From: Alphaproteobacteria bacterium
GTDB taxonomy: Bacteria > Pseudomonadota > Alphaproteobacteria > Kiloniellales > J153
Assembly: GCA_003693905.1 (NCBI GenBank)
Contig: RFLL01000159.1
Span: forward strand, 1 to 5,487
Length of the DNA stretch: 5,487 bases
Reading direction: 5' to 3'
Each line of letters starts with the position of its first letter. Position 1 is the stretch's first letter. Position numbers and translations under genes: made by a program. The notes under the pieces were generated by a model. The model searched no databases. It saw only the letters and a list, made by a program, of their open reading frames with translations, and was not told the DNA's origin. Shown piece after piece: positions 1 through 4,843 of the stretch.

Positions 1-175
1 CCCCTTCAACTTCGACACCCTTGCGGTGCAGGCGTTCAACCTGGCCGCCGACGAACGGTTGACCGAGGCATCGACGGCTTCGCTGACCATCGTCGCGGTC
101 GGGATTCTGCCGTTGATCGTCCTCAGCCGGGCCATCGCCCGCACCCGTCCCGGGGCCGCGGTCCCGCTTCCCTAG
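1..175 (+). CDS. C-terminal end of iron-type ABC transporter permease (partial)
   Basis: Only the last 57 codons are visible, read in frame from position 2 to the TAG at 173-175. The segment starts PFNFDTLAVQAFNLAADERL and continues into one hydrophobic stretch (about residues 29-44 of the visible part) and a short basic, proline-ending tail. By recall this matches the end of the large two-domain inner-membrane permeases of ferric-iron (FbpB-like) ABC importers, where a PFNFDTLA-type motif precedes the last membrane helix. Such permeases work with a periplasmic binding protein and an ATPase, neither of which is in the window. Substrate assignment to iron is family-level inference; thiamine-type relatives look similar. 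The gene ends immediately before a probable terminator, so it is probably not co-transcribed with the mercury genes. Confidence 0.72.
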   Translation, partial: PFNFDTLAVQAFNLAADERLTEASTASLTIVAVGILPLIVLSRAIARTRPGAAVPLP

Positions 176-187
176 GGGTCTTTTTTT
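160..187 (+). terminator. Probable intrinsic terminator overlapping the permease stop codon
   Basis: As RNA, GGUCCC (160-165) can pair with GGGGUC (175-180) through four Watson-Crick and two G-U pairs around a 9-nt loop. Seven consecutive U residues (181-187) follow directly. The right arm begins on the last base of the TAG stop codon. The stem is short and includes wobble pairs, so strength is uncertain, but the position and U-run fit termination of the upstream permease transcript. Confidence 0.42.
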
Positions 188-271
188 CCGGTTTTCTTCG
201 GACTCTTCCCGAACCTCTTCGACATTTGCAGCACCGGCTTCGAACACCGCGCCCGATTTCGCCCGGGCCGG

Positions 272-320
272 GGAAACGCCCTGGAAAGCGCCCCGGGAAA
301 TGCCCTGAAAAGGGTGCCCG
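272..320. repeat. Degenerate short tandem repeat, GGAAA-N-GCCC units
   Basis: Four consecutive units begin at 272, 283, 296 and 307: GGAAACGCCCT, GGAAAGCGCCCCG, GGAAATGCCCT and GAAAAGGGTGCCCG. Each joins a purine tract to GCCC, with unit lengths of 11, 13, 11 and 14 bp. The last units also contain a CCCT-GAAA-AGGG mini-hairpin (303-314). The array ends in an A7 tract (321-327) that abuts the mer promoter. It is non-coding as far as I can see; reading frames through it give only low-complexity PGK or PGR repeats. Confidence 0.5.
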
Positions 321-331
321 AAAAAAAGATC

Positions 332-362
332 TTGAACCTGTAGTTACTACAGGAGTTACGGT
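332..362 (+). promoter_or_regulatory. MerR-family mer promoter/operator with 19-bp spacer
   Basis: The -35 hexamer TTGAAC (332-337) and the -10 hexamer TACGGT (357-362) are separated by 19 bp, the over-long spacing typical of promoters activated by MerR-family regulators through DNA untwisting. Within the spacer lies a perfect dyad, CCTGTAGT-T-ACTACAGG (337-353). The layout closely follows the Tn21/Tn501 mer promoter (TTGACT, 19 bp, TAAGGT). An A7 tract (321-327) lies just upstream and could act as an UP-like element. Transcription would start near 369 and run into merF with a leader of roughly 85 nt. The ligand is inferred to be Hg(II) from the genes downstream; the dyad sequence alone does not exclude a Pb/Cd/Zn-type MerR relative. 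Confidence 0.85.
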
Positions 363-391
363 TACCTCATATCGACGCGCAGGCACCGGGC

Positions 392-416
392 GGCGATGTC
401 CGGGTGGCGATGTCCG
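392..416 (+). repeat. 11-bp direct repeat in the mer leader
   Basis: GGCGATGTCCG occurs perfectly at 392-402 and again at 406-416, a 14-bp period. It lies between the mer promoter and the merF ribosome binding site, so it is inside the predicted 5' leader. Each copy carries an ATGTCC that could start a short upstream ORF (396-458 and 410-442). No function is known to me. Confidence 0.6.
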
Positions 417-454
417 ATCCGCTGCCCATCGTTTCGCTGTGAGGAAATCAATCT

Positions 455-709
455 ATGACCGAATACAAAAAAATGCTCCGCACCGGGATCATTGGCACCG
501 CCGTGGCCGCCGTGTGCTGTTTCACGCCCCTGCTGGTCGTCCTGTTCGGCGCCGTCGGCCTGTCGGCATGGCTCGGCTGGGCTGATTACGTCCTTTTCCC
601 GGCGCTCGTCTTTTTCATTCTGCTGACCGTCTATGCTCTCTACCGGCGACGAAAGGCACTGCAATCCTGCTGTGCCGGGGCACCGGAAGAAAGCAGCGCC
701 AAGCCATGA
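455..709 (+). CDS. merF: Mercury transport protein MerF
   Basis: An 84-residue inner-membrane protein that brings Hg(II) into the cytoplasm for reduction by MerA. It has two predicted membrane helices (about residues 10-36 and 42-63) joined by a short turn, then a basic RRRK segment. The family signature is clear: IIGTAVAAVCCFTPLLV carries the vicinal pair C21-C22 in the first helix, and a second pair C72-C73 lies in the cytoplasmic tail. Both pairs are expected for MerF, which hands mercury from the membrane pair to the tail pair. Length fits the usual about 80 residues. The start is supported by GAGGAAA (441-447), 7 nt upstream. The stop overlaps the merA start by 4 bp (ATGA, 706-709), indicating translational coupling. 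No merT or merP is adjacent, so MerF seems to be the sole importer here. Confidence 0.93.
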   Translation: MTEYKKMLRTGIIGTAVAAVCCFTPLLVVLFGAVGLSAWLGWADYVLFPALVFFILLTVYALYRRRKALQSCCAGAPEESSAKP

Positions 710-2151
710 ACGAAGCCCCGCACGTCTGCTGTTCCGGAACTGTCGAAACCGGCAACGACTCCTACGACCTGATCGTCGTCGGCGCCGGCTCGGCCGGATT
801 TTCGGCGGCCATCACCGCTGCCGAGCATGGTGCACGTGTGGCACTGATCGGTCATGGGACCATCGGCGGAACCTGCGTCAATTTCGGATGCGTGCCATCG
901 AAAACGCTGATCCGCGCCGTGGAAGCCCTGCATCAGCCGCGGGTGGCATCGCGTTTTGCCGGAATCGAGGCCCATTCCAGACTGGTCGACTGGCGCGCCG
1001 TGATCGCCCAGAAAAACGACCTGGTCGCGCATCTGCGCCAGGCCAAGTACGTCGATCTGCTGCGCATCTACGACACCATCGCATACCACGAAGGCCGGGC
1101 CCGGCTGTGCGACGGCGGCGTCGCGCTCGACGGCCGTCTGTTGCGCGCGCCCCGGATCGTCCTCGCCACCGGTTCCGCCCCGGCGGTCCCGGCCATCGAC
1201 GGGATTGACGAAATTCCCTATCTGACGAGCCAGAGCGCCTTCGAGCTTGAAAAGCTGCCGGCGTCGCTGCTGGTCATCGGTGGCGGCTACATCGGCTGCG
1301 AGGCGGCGCAGATGTTCGCCCGCGCCGGTGTCAGGGTCACGCTGGTGACCCGGCGCCGTCTCCTGCCTGCGGCCGAGCCGGAGATCAGCGCAGCCCTGAC
1401 CGGCTACCTGTGCGAGGAAGGGCTGAACGTGCGCTGCGGCCTGTCCTACCGCACCATCCGACCGACCGAAGGCGGCGTCGCCCTGACCATCGAGGTCGGC
1501 GGCCAGGAGGAGACGATCACCGCGGAAAAGGTGCTGCTGGCCACCGGGCGGCGCCCCAATACGCAAGGCCTGGGCCTGGAGGAGGCCGGCGTGGCGCTGC
1601 GGCCCGACGGCGGCATTCGGGTCGACGCGCGGATGCGGACCAGCCGGCCAGGCATCTATGCCGCCGGCGACGTGACCGGTCGCGACATGTTCGTCTACAT
1701 GGCCGCCTACGGCGCCCGGATTGCTGTCGAAAACGCCCTGAACGGCGACGGCCGCCGCTACGATGCCAGGGCCATGCCGGCCGTCGTCTTTACCGACCCC
1801 CAGGTCGCCAGCGTCGGCCTGAGCGAGGCGGCGGCCCGGGATCAGGGGCACACCGTGCGCACCTCGGTGCTGCCGCTGGAGGCCGTGCCCCGGGCCCTGG
1901 CCGCGCGCGATACGCGCGGACTGATCAAACTCGTCGCCGATGCCGCCACCGATCGGCTGCTCGGTGCCCATATTCTGGCCCCGGAAGGCGCCGACAGCAT
2001 CCAGACGGCGGCCCTGGCGATCCGGCAGGGACTGCGCGTGCAAGAGCTGGGCGACATGATCTTTCCCTATCTGACCACGGTCGAGGGCCTGAAGCTGGCC
2101 GCCCAGGCCTTCGACAAGGACGTGGCCAAGCTGTCCTGCTGCGCCGGGTAG
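706..2151 (+). CDS. merA: Mercuric reductase MerA, short form without the N-terminal HMA domain
   Basis: A cytoplasmic FAD- and NADPH-dependent flavoprotein that reduces Hg(II) to volatile Hg(0). Domains in order: FAD-binding DLIVVGAGSAGFSAA (about residues 21-35); redox-active GGTCVNFGC with C57 and C62; NAD(P)H-binding LLVIGGGYIGCEAAQ (about 188-203); a second FAD motif, IYAAGD; and a C-terminal dimerisation domain ending LSCCAG with the Hg-binding pair C478-C479. Y115 (RQAKY) and Y455 (FPYLT) align with the two tyrosines implicated in Hg(II) coordination. The MPAVVFTDPQVASVG segment is also typical of MerA. At 481 residues it is about 80 shorter than Tn501-type MerA because the NmerA domain is missing; only a 17-residue tail with a C8-C9 pair precedes the core. 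It overlaps merF by ATGA and is followed by the ccdA-like gene after 56 bp. Confidence 0.96.
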   Translation: MNEAPHVCCSGTVETGNDSYDLIVVGAGSAGFSAAITAAEHGARVALIGHGTIGGTCVNFGCVPSKTLIRAVEALHQPRVASRFAGIEAHSRLVDWRAVIAQKNDLVAHLRQAKYVDLLRIYDTIAYHEGRARLCDGGVALDGRLLRAPRIVLATGSAPAVPAIDGIDEIPYLTSQSAFELEKLPASLLVIGGGYIGCEAAQMFARAGVRVTLVTRRRLLPAAEPEISAALTGYLCEEGLNVRCGLSYRTIRPTEGGVALTIEVGGQEETITAEKVLLATGRRPNTQGLGLEEAGVALRPDGGIRVDARMRTSRPGIYAAGDVTGRDMFVYMAAYGARIAVENALNGDGRRYDARAMPAVVFTDPQVASVGLSEAAARDQGHTVRTSVLPLEAVPRALAARDTRGLIKLVADAATDRLLGAHILAPEGADSIQTAALAIRQGLRVQELGDMIFPYLTTVEGLKLAAQAFDKDVAKLSCCAG

Positions 2152-2207
2152 GCGGAATCGAGGTGGGATTCGGATGACCCTTCCCGACGGAAAGCCGGCA
2201 CAATGAA

Positions 2208-3158
2208 ATGATCGGCATCCTCGCCTTTGCCTTTGCCGCCGGTTCCGTGGCCACCGTCAATCCGTGCGGATTTGCCCTTCTGCCGGCCTATCTGGCGCGC
2301 CGGATGACGGTCGGAACGCCGACGCGCGATCTGTCCCGTGCCAGTCTGTCCGGCGTCGCCGCCGGCGCCGCCATGACGAGCGGATTCGTGACGGTTTTCG
2401 GGCTCGGCGGCGGAGCCGTGGCGCTCGGGGCCGGATGGCTCGCCGCGGCGTTTCCATGGATCGGGCTGACGATCGGGCTGGGCCTGATCGCAGCCGGGCT
2501 GTACGCCCTGTCGGGACGACGGATCGGACCGGGCCTTATCCTGCCAGGCCTCGCGGCGCCGGCGCCCGCTCCGCCCGCGAACGGCGCCGGATTGCGCGGA
2601 GACTTCGTGTTCGGTCTCGGCTATGCCGCGGCATCGCTGTCGTGCACGTTGCCAATCTTTCTGGCCGTCGTCGGGGCCGCGACTTCCCGGGGTCCGCTCA
2701 CCGGCGTCCTCGGCGTTCTCGCCTACGCACTCGGCATGGGAAGCGTGGTCGGCACCCTGGCCGTCGCCGCTGCCTGGACCCGGAGCGGTATCGCCACCGC
2801 ATGCGCCGGCCTGATGCCGTACGTGACACGGATCGGCGGCCTGCTTCTGCTCCTGTCGGGCGCCTATGTCGCATATTTCTGGGGCAGCGCGCTGGGCTTT
2901 GAAACTCTGCCCGGCGGCAATGCCGCGGTCGTGGCCGGGGAGCGTGTCTCGGCGGCACTGAGGAGCTGGCTGGGCGGCGGCGCGGGCCAGGCGGTGGCCT
3001 ATGCTGCGCTCACCGTGCTGTTCGGTCTGTCCGCCCGGGCCATGATGCGCCGCCGGCGGCGGTCCCGAAGCCGCATCCGGGCCGCCGTCGCATCAAGATC
3101 CGCCGCCGGATCCGACCCGCAGGCCCCGATTCCCGATCCCGACGGTCCTACTTCCTAG
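2208..3158 (+). CDS. CcdA/DsbD-family transmembrane thiol reductant transporter
   Basis: A polytopic inner-membrane protein of 316 residues with about six or seven predicted helices. TM1 contains NPCGFALLPAYL with C20, and a later helix contains SLSCTLPIFLAVV with C146. One cysteine in each of these two helices is the hallmark of CcdA and the DsbD beta domain, which move electrons from cytoplasmic thioredoxin to periplasmic thiols. A third cysteine, C199, is not part of the signature. A proline/alanine-rich loop (about 113-125) separates the halves. The tail from residue 281 is strongly arginine-rich, then polar and proline-rich, and is unlike core CcdA. The gene lies 56 bp after merA on the same strand and is probably in the operon. 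The start codon has only a weak, distant Shine-Dalgarno candidate (GGAAAG, 2189-2194). A role in mercury resistance or cytochrome c maturation is inference; direct transport of Hg(II) is another possibility. Confidence 0.82.
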   Translation: MIGILAFAFAAGSVATVNPCGFALLPAYLARRMTVGTPTRDLSRASLSGVAAGAAMTSGFVTVFGLGGGAVALGAGWLAAAFPWIGLTIGLGLIAAGLYALSGRRIGPGLILPGLAAPAPAPPANGAGLRGDFVFGLGYAAASLSCTLPIFLAVVGAATSRGPLTGVLGVLAYALGMGSVVGTLAVAAAWTRSGIATACAGLMPYVTRIGGLLLLLSGAYVAYFWGSALGFETLPGGNAAVVAGERVSAALRSWLGGGAGQAVAYAALTVLFGLSARAMMRRRRRSRSRIRAAVASRSAAGSDPQAPIPDPDGPTS

Positions 3159-3906
3159 GCAACGTCTGAGCATAGGCCAGGATCGCCACCTGGTCCTCGA
3201 CGCTGAGGGCCGCCATGGCGACCATGCTGACCCCGGGCTGACCATTGCGAATCTTGTGCAGGACCTCCCACGGGTTTTCATTGGCGACCGTGCCGATGAA
3301 TTCGGGCTTGTTTTCATCCTTGAAATTGATCGCCTTGCCGTCGAAGCCGTGGCACACGGCACAGACCGTCTGATAGAGACTGGCGCCGCGGCCAATGTCG
3401 CCGCGGGCCCGCTTGGTCTTGCGATCGATGTATTTGTCCATGTCGATCTGGCCGCGGCTGACGAACAGCGCCAGTTTCTCGACCGCATTGTCGGGCAGCA
3501 GCGCCTTGGTGTAGCGATGGGTGTCGTCGCGAATGATCGCCTTGATCCTGGCCACGTCGGCGTTGCGATAGGCGGTGATTCCCTTGATCCCCGTGTAATG
3601 GGATCCGGATCCGTAGGCGCCGTCGACACCCTTGTAGTCCCAGCCGTGGCATTCCTTGCACCGCCACGTCGTGCCACCCGACTTCTTGCCGGAGACCGGA
3701 TAAGCCGGATGCGTCGTACGCGGTGCGTCCTGTTCAAGCACCGCCCACCAGTTGTCATAGAGTTCCCCGCCGCGCGCGATGGTGAAGATTTCCGTCGGCG
3801 AACCGGGTTCGTCGGCAAGGACGACCGGTGCGAAGATCACACAACCGGCAACCAGAAGCGTCGTCCGGACATGACGTCCGAACGACATGAAGTATCGTTC
3901 CAGCAT
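3148..3906 (-). CDS. Exported dihaem c-type cytochrome
   Basis: A 252-residue periplasmic electron carrier with two covalent haem sites: CKECH (residues 83-87) and CAVCH (182-186). The second domain is a typical class I cytochrome c fold, ending in a GQPGVSM region where M228 or M231 is the likely axial ligand. The first domain has a tryptophan/tyrosine/glycine-rich neighbourhood (HPAYP, TWRCKECHGWDYKG, GSHYTGIKG) resembling dihaem cytochromes found with periplasmic oxidoreductases. Residues 1-31 look like a signal peptide with R11/R14, a hydrophobic stretch and a VLA-DE cleavage site. I chose the start at 3906 because GGAGG (3916-3912) lies 5 nt upstream; the frame stays open to an ATG at 3966, but the proposed promoter would exclude it. 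Its partner enzyme is unknown. Its 3' end overlaps the ccdA-like gene by 11 bp, tail to tail. Confidence 0.88.
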   Translation of the reverse strand: MLERYFMSFGRHVRTTLLVAGCVIFAPVVLADEPGSPTEIFTIARGGELYDNWWAVLEQDAPRTTHPAYPVSGKKSGGTTWRCKECHGWDYKGVDGAYGSGSHYTGIKGITAYRNADVARIKAIIRDDTHRYTKALLPDNAVEKLALFVSRGQIDMDKYIDRKTKRARGDIGRGASLYQTVCAVCHGFDGKAINFKDENKPEFIGTVANENPWEVLHKIRNGQPGVSMVAMAALSVEDQVAILAYAQTLPRK

Positions 3907-3931
3907 GGCATCCTCCATCCCTTTTTGTTTA

Positions 3932-3973
3932 ACAATATCCGGGATGGAGCCTGCCGGCTCTGACATGCATCAA
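3932..3973 (-). promoter_or_regulatory. Candidate class II FNR/DNR-type promoter for the dihaem cytochrome
   Basis: On the - strand TTGATGCATGTCAG (3973-3960) matches the DNR/FixK-like consensus TTGAT-N4-GTCAA at 9 of 10 defined bases. A TATTGT -10-like hexamer (3937-3932) follows after 22 bp. This places the box centre at -41.5 for a start at 3925 (an A), the standard geometry of FNR-family activation. The resulting 5' leader is about 19 nt and contains the GGAGG ribosome binding site. The box overlaps a looser inverted repeat ACATG-N8-CATGT (3964-3981). The combined spacing is persuasive, but the second half-site is imperfect. Confidence 0.5.
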
Positions 3974-4047
3974 TACATGTACAAATAATCGAACCGTCCC
4001 CCCGGAACGGACTCCCGGGAGCCAACAGAAGGTGAACCGGCCCGATC
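3967..4047. other. Short intergenic region between the two - strand genes
   Basis: This stretch holds part of the FNR-like box of the cytochrome gene and a perfect 10-bp palindrome, CTCCCGGGAG (4012-4021). A short CCGT...ACGG inverted repeat (4005-4010 region) could form a weak hairpin after the glycolipid-binding gene, but no U-run follows, so I do not call a terminator. No ORF or RNA gene is recognisable. Confidence 0.4.
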
Positions 4048-4611
4048 TCAGTGCACGCGTTTGAACGTGTCGGGATAGTCGAGGACGAGGCCATCGGCGT
4101 CGACGTGCAGTTCGCCCTGAAACCGGCGGAAAAGGCCTTCGTAGAGATACCGCCGGCCCTTTTCCAGGCAGGTATATCGCTGTGCGACCGGCTCAACCTC
4201 CAGGTGCGGCAGCGGCACATAGGCGAGACGGATGTCGCGGGCCTGTCCTTCAGCCAGATTCAGCCGCCGGATCGGCAGCGTGTTGGTGAACGGCGTGGCC
4301 GCGATGTCGACGTCGATGCAACCGGCCAGATCCGGCAACGCCCGGCCCGTCCCATCCGTCCAGTTGCCCCGTCCGTCGGCACGAAGATGGATGCGGGCGC
4401 CACCGGCTACCGCCGCTTCGACCTCTCTGACCCGCCAGCCATCATCGCATTCGATCCGGTAGCGCAGGCCGTAGGGGACGCCGCCGCGCGCGCCGATGAC
4501 GACACTTTCGGCAACGATCCGGCCGATATCGGTGGTGAAAAGCTCCAGATGCTCAAGACCTTCCCCGTCCCAGGCCCGCCACCGGACCGAACGCGCCCAG
4601 TTCTGCGCCAT
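4048..4611 (-). CDS. Putative glycolipid-binding family protein (PF06475-like)
   Basis: A predicted soluble protein of 187 residues without signal peptide or membrane segments. The sequence reads like the conserved family labelled putative glycolipid-binding (formerly DUF1089), by recall of SVRWRAWDGEGLEHL near the N-terminus, VIGARGGVPYGLRYRIECD, GCIDVDIAATPFTNTLPIRR in the middle and the LVLDYPDTFKRV end. Members are about 180-200 residues and form a beta-barrel-like fold; the biochemical role is not established and the name rests on structural resemblance. The start at 4611 is chosen because GGAGG (4623-4619) lies 7 nt upstream and the homology begins there. The frame is open to an ATG at 4698, but that extension has no family similarity and spans inverted repeats. 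No functional link to the mercury genes is evident. Confidence 0.8.
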   Translation of the reverse strand: MAQNWARSVRWRAWDGEGLEHLELFTTDIGRIVAESVVIGARGGVPYGLRYRIECDDGWRVREVEAAVAGGARIHLRADGRGNWTDGTGRALPDLAGCIDVDIAATPFTNTLPIRRLNLAEGQARDIRLAYVPLPHLEVEPVAQRYTCLEKGRRYLYEGLFRRFQGELHVDADGLVLDYPDTFKRVH

Positions 4612-4635
4612 GCCGTCTCCTCCCCTGTCTCCGTC

Positions 4636-4676
4636 GCCTGCGGGCCATGATCGCACACGCAGGCCCGGGATCATGG
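4636..4676. repeat. Two interlocked perfect inverted repeats
   Basis: GCCTGC (4636-4641) pairs with GCAGGC (4659-4664), and CCATGATC (4645-4652) pairs with GATCATGG (4669-4676). The order is A-B-A'-B', so the two stems cannot both form as nested hairpins but could form an H-type pseudoknot with loops of 3, 6 and 4 nt. The element lies 25-65 nt upstream of the glycolipid-binding gene start on the - strand, so it could be an RNA leader structure or a protein operator. An alternative pairing GGGCC (4642-4646) with GGCCC (4662-4666) also exists. Confidence 0.6.
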
Positions 4677-4718
4677 TCGGAATTCCGGGGCGCCGCAATC
4701 GCCTCTGATCCGGACCTC

Positions 4719-4760
4719 TTGATCTGGCTCAAATGACGCCCCGGCACTACCATGAATAAT
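4719..4760 (+). promoter_or_regulatory. Candidate class II FNR/Anr promoter upstream of the Fpg/Nei gene
   Basis: TTGATCTGGCTCAA (4719-4732) matches the FNR/Anr consensus TTGAT-N4-ATCAA at 9 of 10 defined positions. The hexamer AATAAT (4755-4760; consensus TATAAT) follows after exactly 22 bp, placing the box centre at -41.5 for a start near 4767. The - strand direction was tested: the corresponding -10 position is GC-only, so the promoter points right, toward the glycosylase gene. The predicted leader is about 77 nt. Confidence 0.6.
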
Positions 4761-4799
4761 CAGGCGCACGGACAATCAGGTGATCAGATGCAGAACCTG

Positions 4800-4817
4800 G
4801 GCGCGCGCTCGTGCGCC
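4800..4817 (+). other. Stable hairpin in the Fpg/Nei leader
   Basis: GGCGCGC (4800-4806) pairs with GTGCGCC (4811-4817) around a GCTC loop, giving a 7-bp stem with one G-U pair in RNA. It lies 26 nt upstream of the glycosylase start codon and inside the predicted transcript. No U-run follows, so it is not an intrinsic terminator. Confidence 0.45.
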
Positions 4818-4843
4818 AGTTCCATATCAGCGGGATTGCGCCC

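Noticed and set aside
303..327. CCCT-GAAA-AGGG hairpin followed by A7 as a terminator
   Set aside because: On the + strand the tract is A rather than U, and on the - strand the U-run would come before the hairpin, so neither strand gives an intrinsic terminator.
226..585. 119-codon + strand frame across the mer promoter and into merF
   Set aside because: It runs through the tandem repeat, operator and merF in the wrong frame; its PGK-repeat start is a by-product of the DNA repeat.
640..2043. Long open frame (467 codons) on the - strand opposite merA
   Set aside because: It lies entirely antisense to an unmistakable merA, has Gly/Asp/Gln/His-rich composition and no recognisable domain; long antisense frames are common opposite high-GC genes.
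1410..2177. 255-codon + strand frame inside merA
   Set aside because: Arginine/glycine/proline-rich out-of-frame reading of merA with no motif.
3256..3963. 235-codon + strand frame opposite the cytochrome
   Set aside because: Antisense to a gene with two CxxCH haem motifs and a signal peptide; no domain is recognisable in it.
3907..3966. Longer start (ATG at 3966) for the dihaem cytochrome
   Set aside because: It would put 20 polar residues before the signal peptide and would place the start inside the predicted FNR-like box; GGAGG supports 3906.
4612..4698. Longer start (ATG at 4698) for the glycolipid-binding protein
   Set aside because: The extra 29 residues show no family similarity and span the inverted repeats; a strong GGAGG precedes the ATG at 4611.
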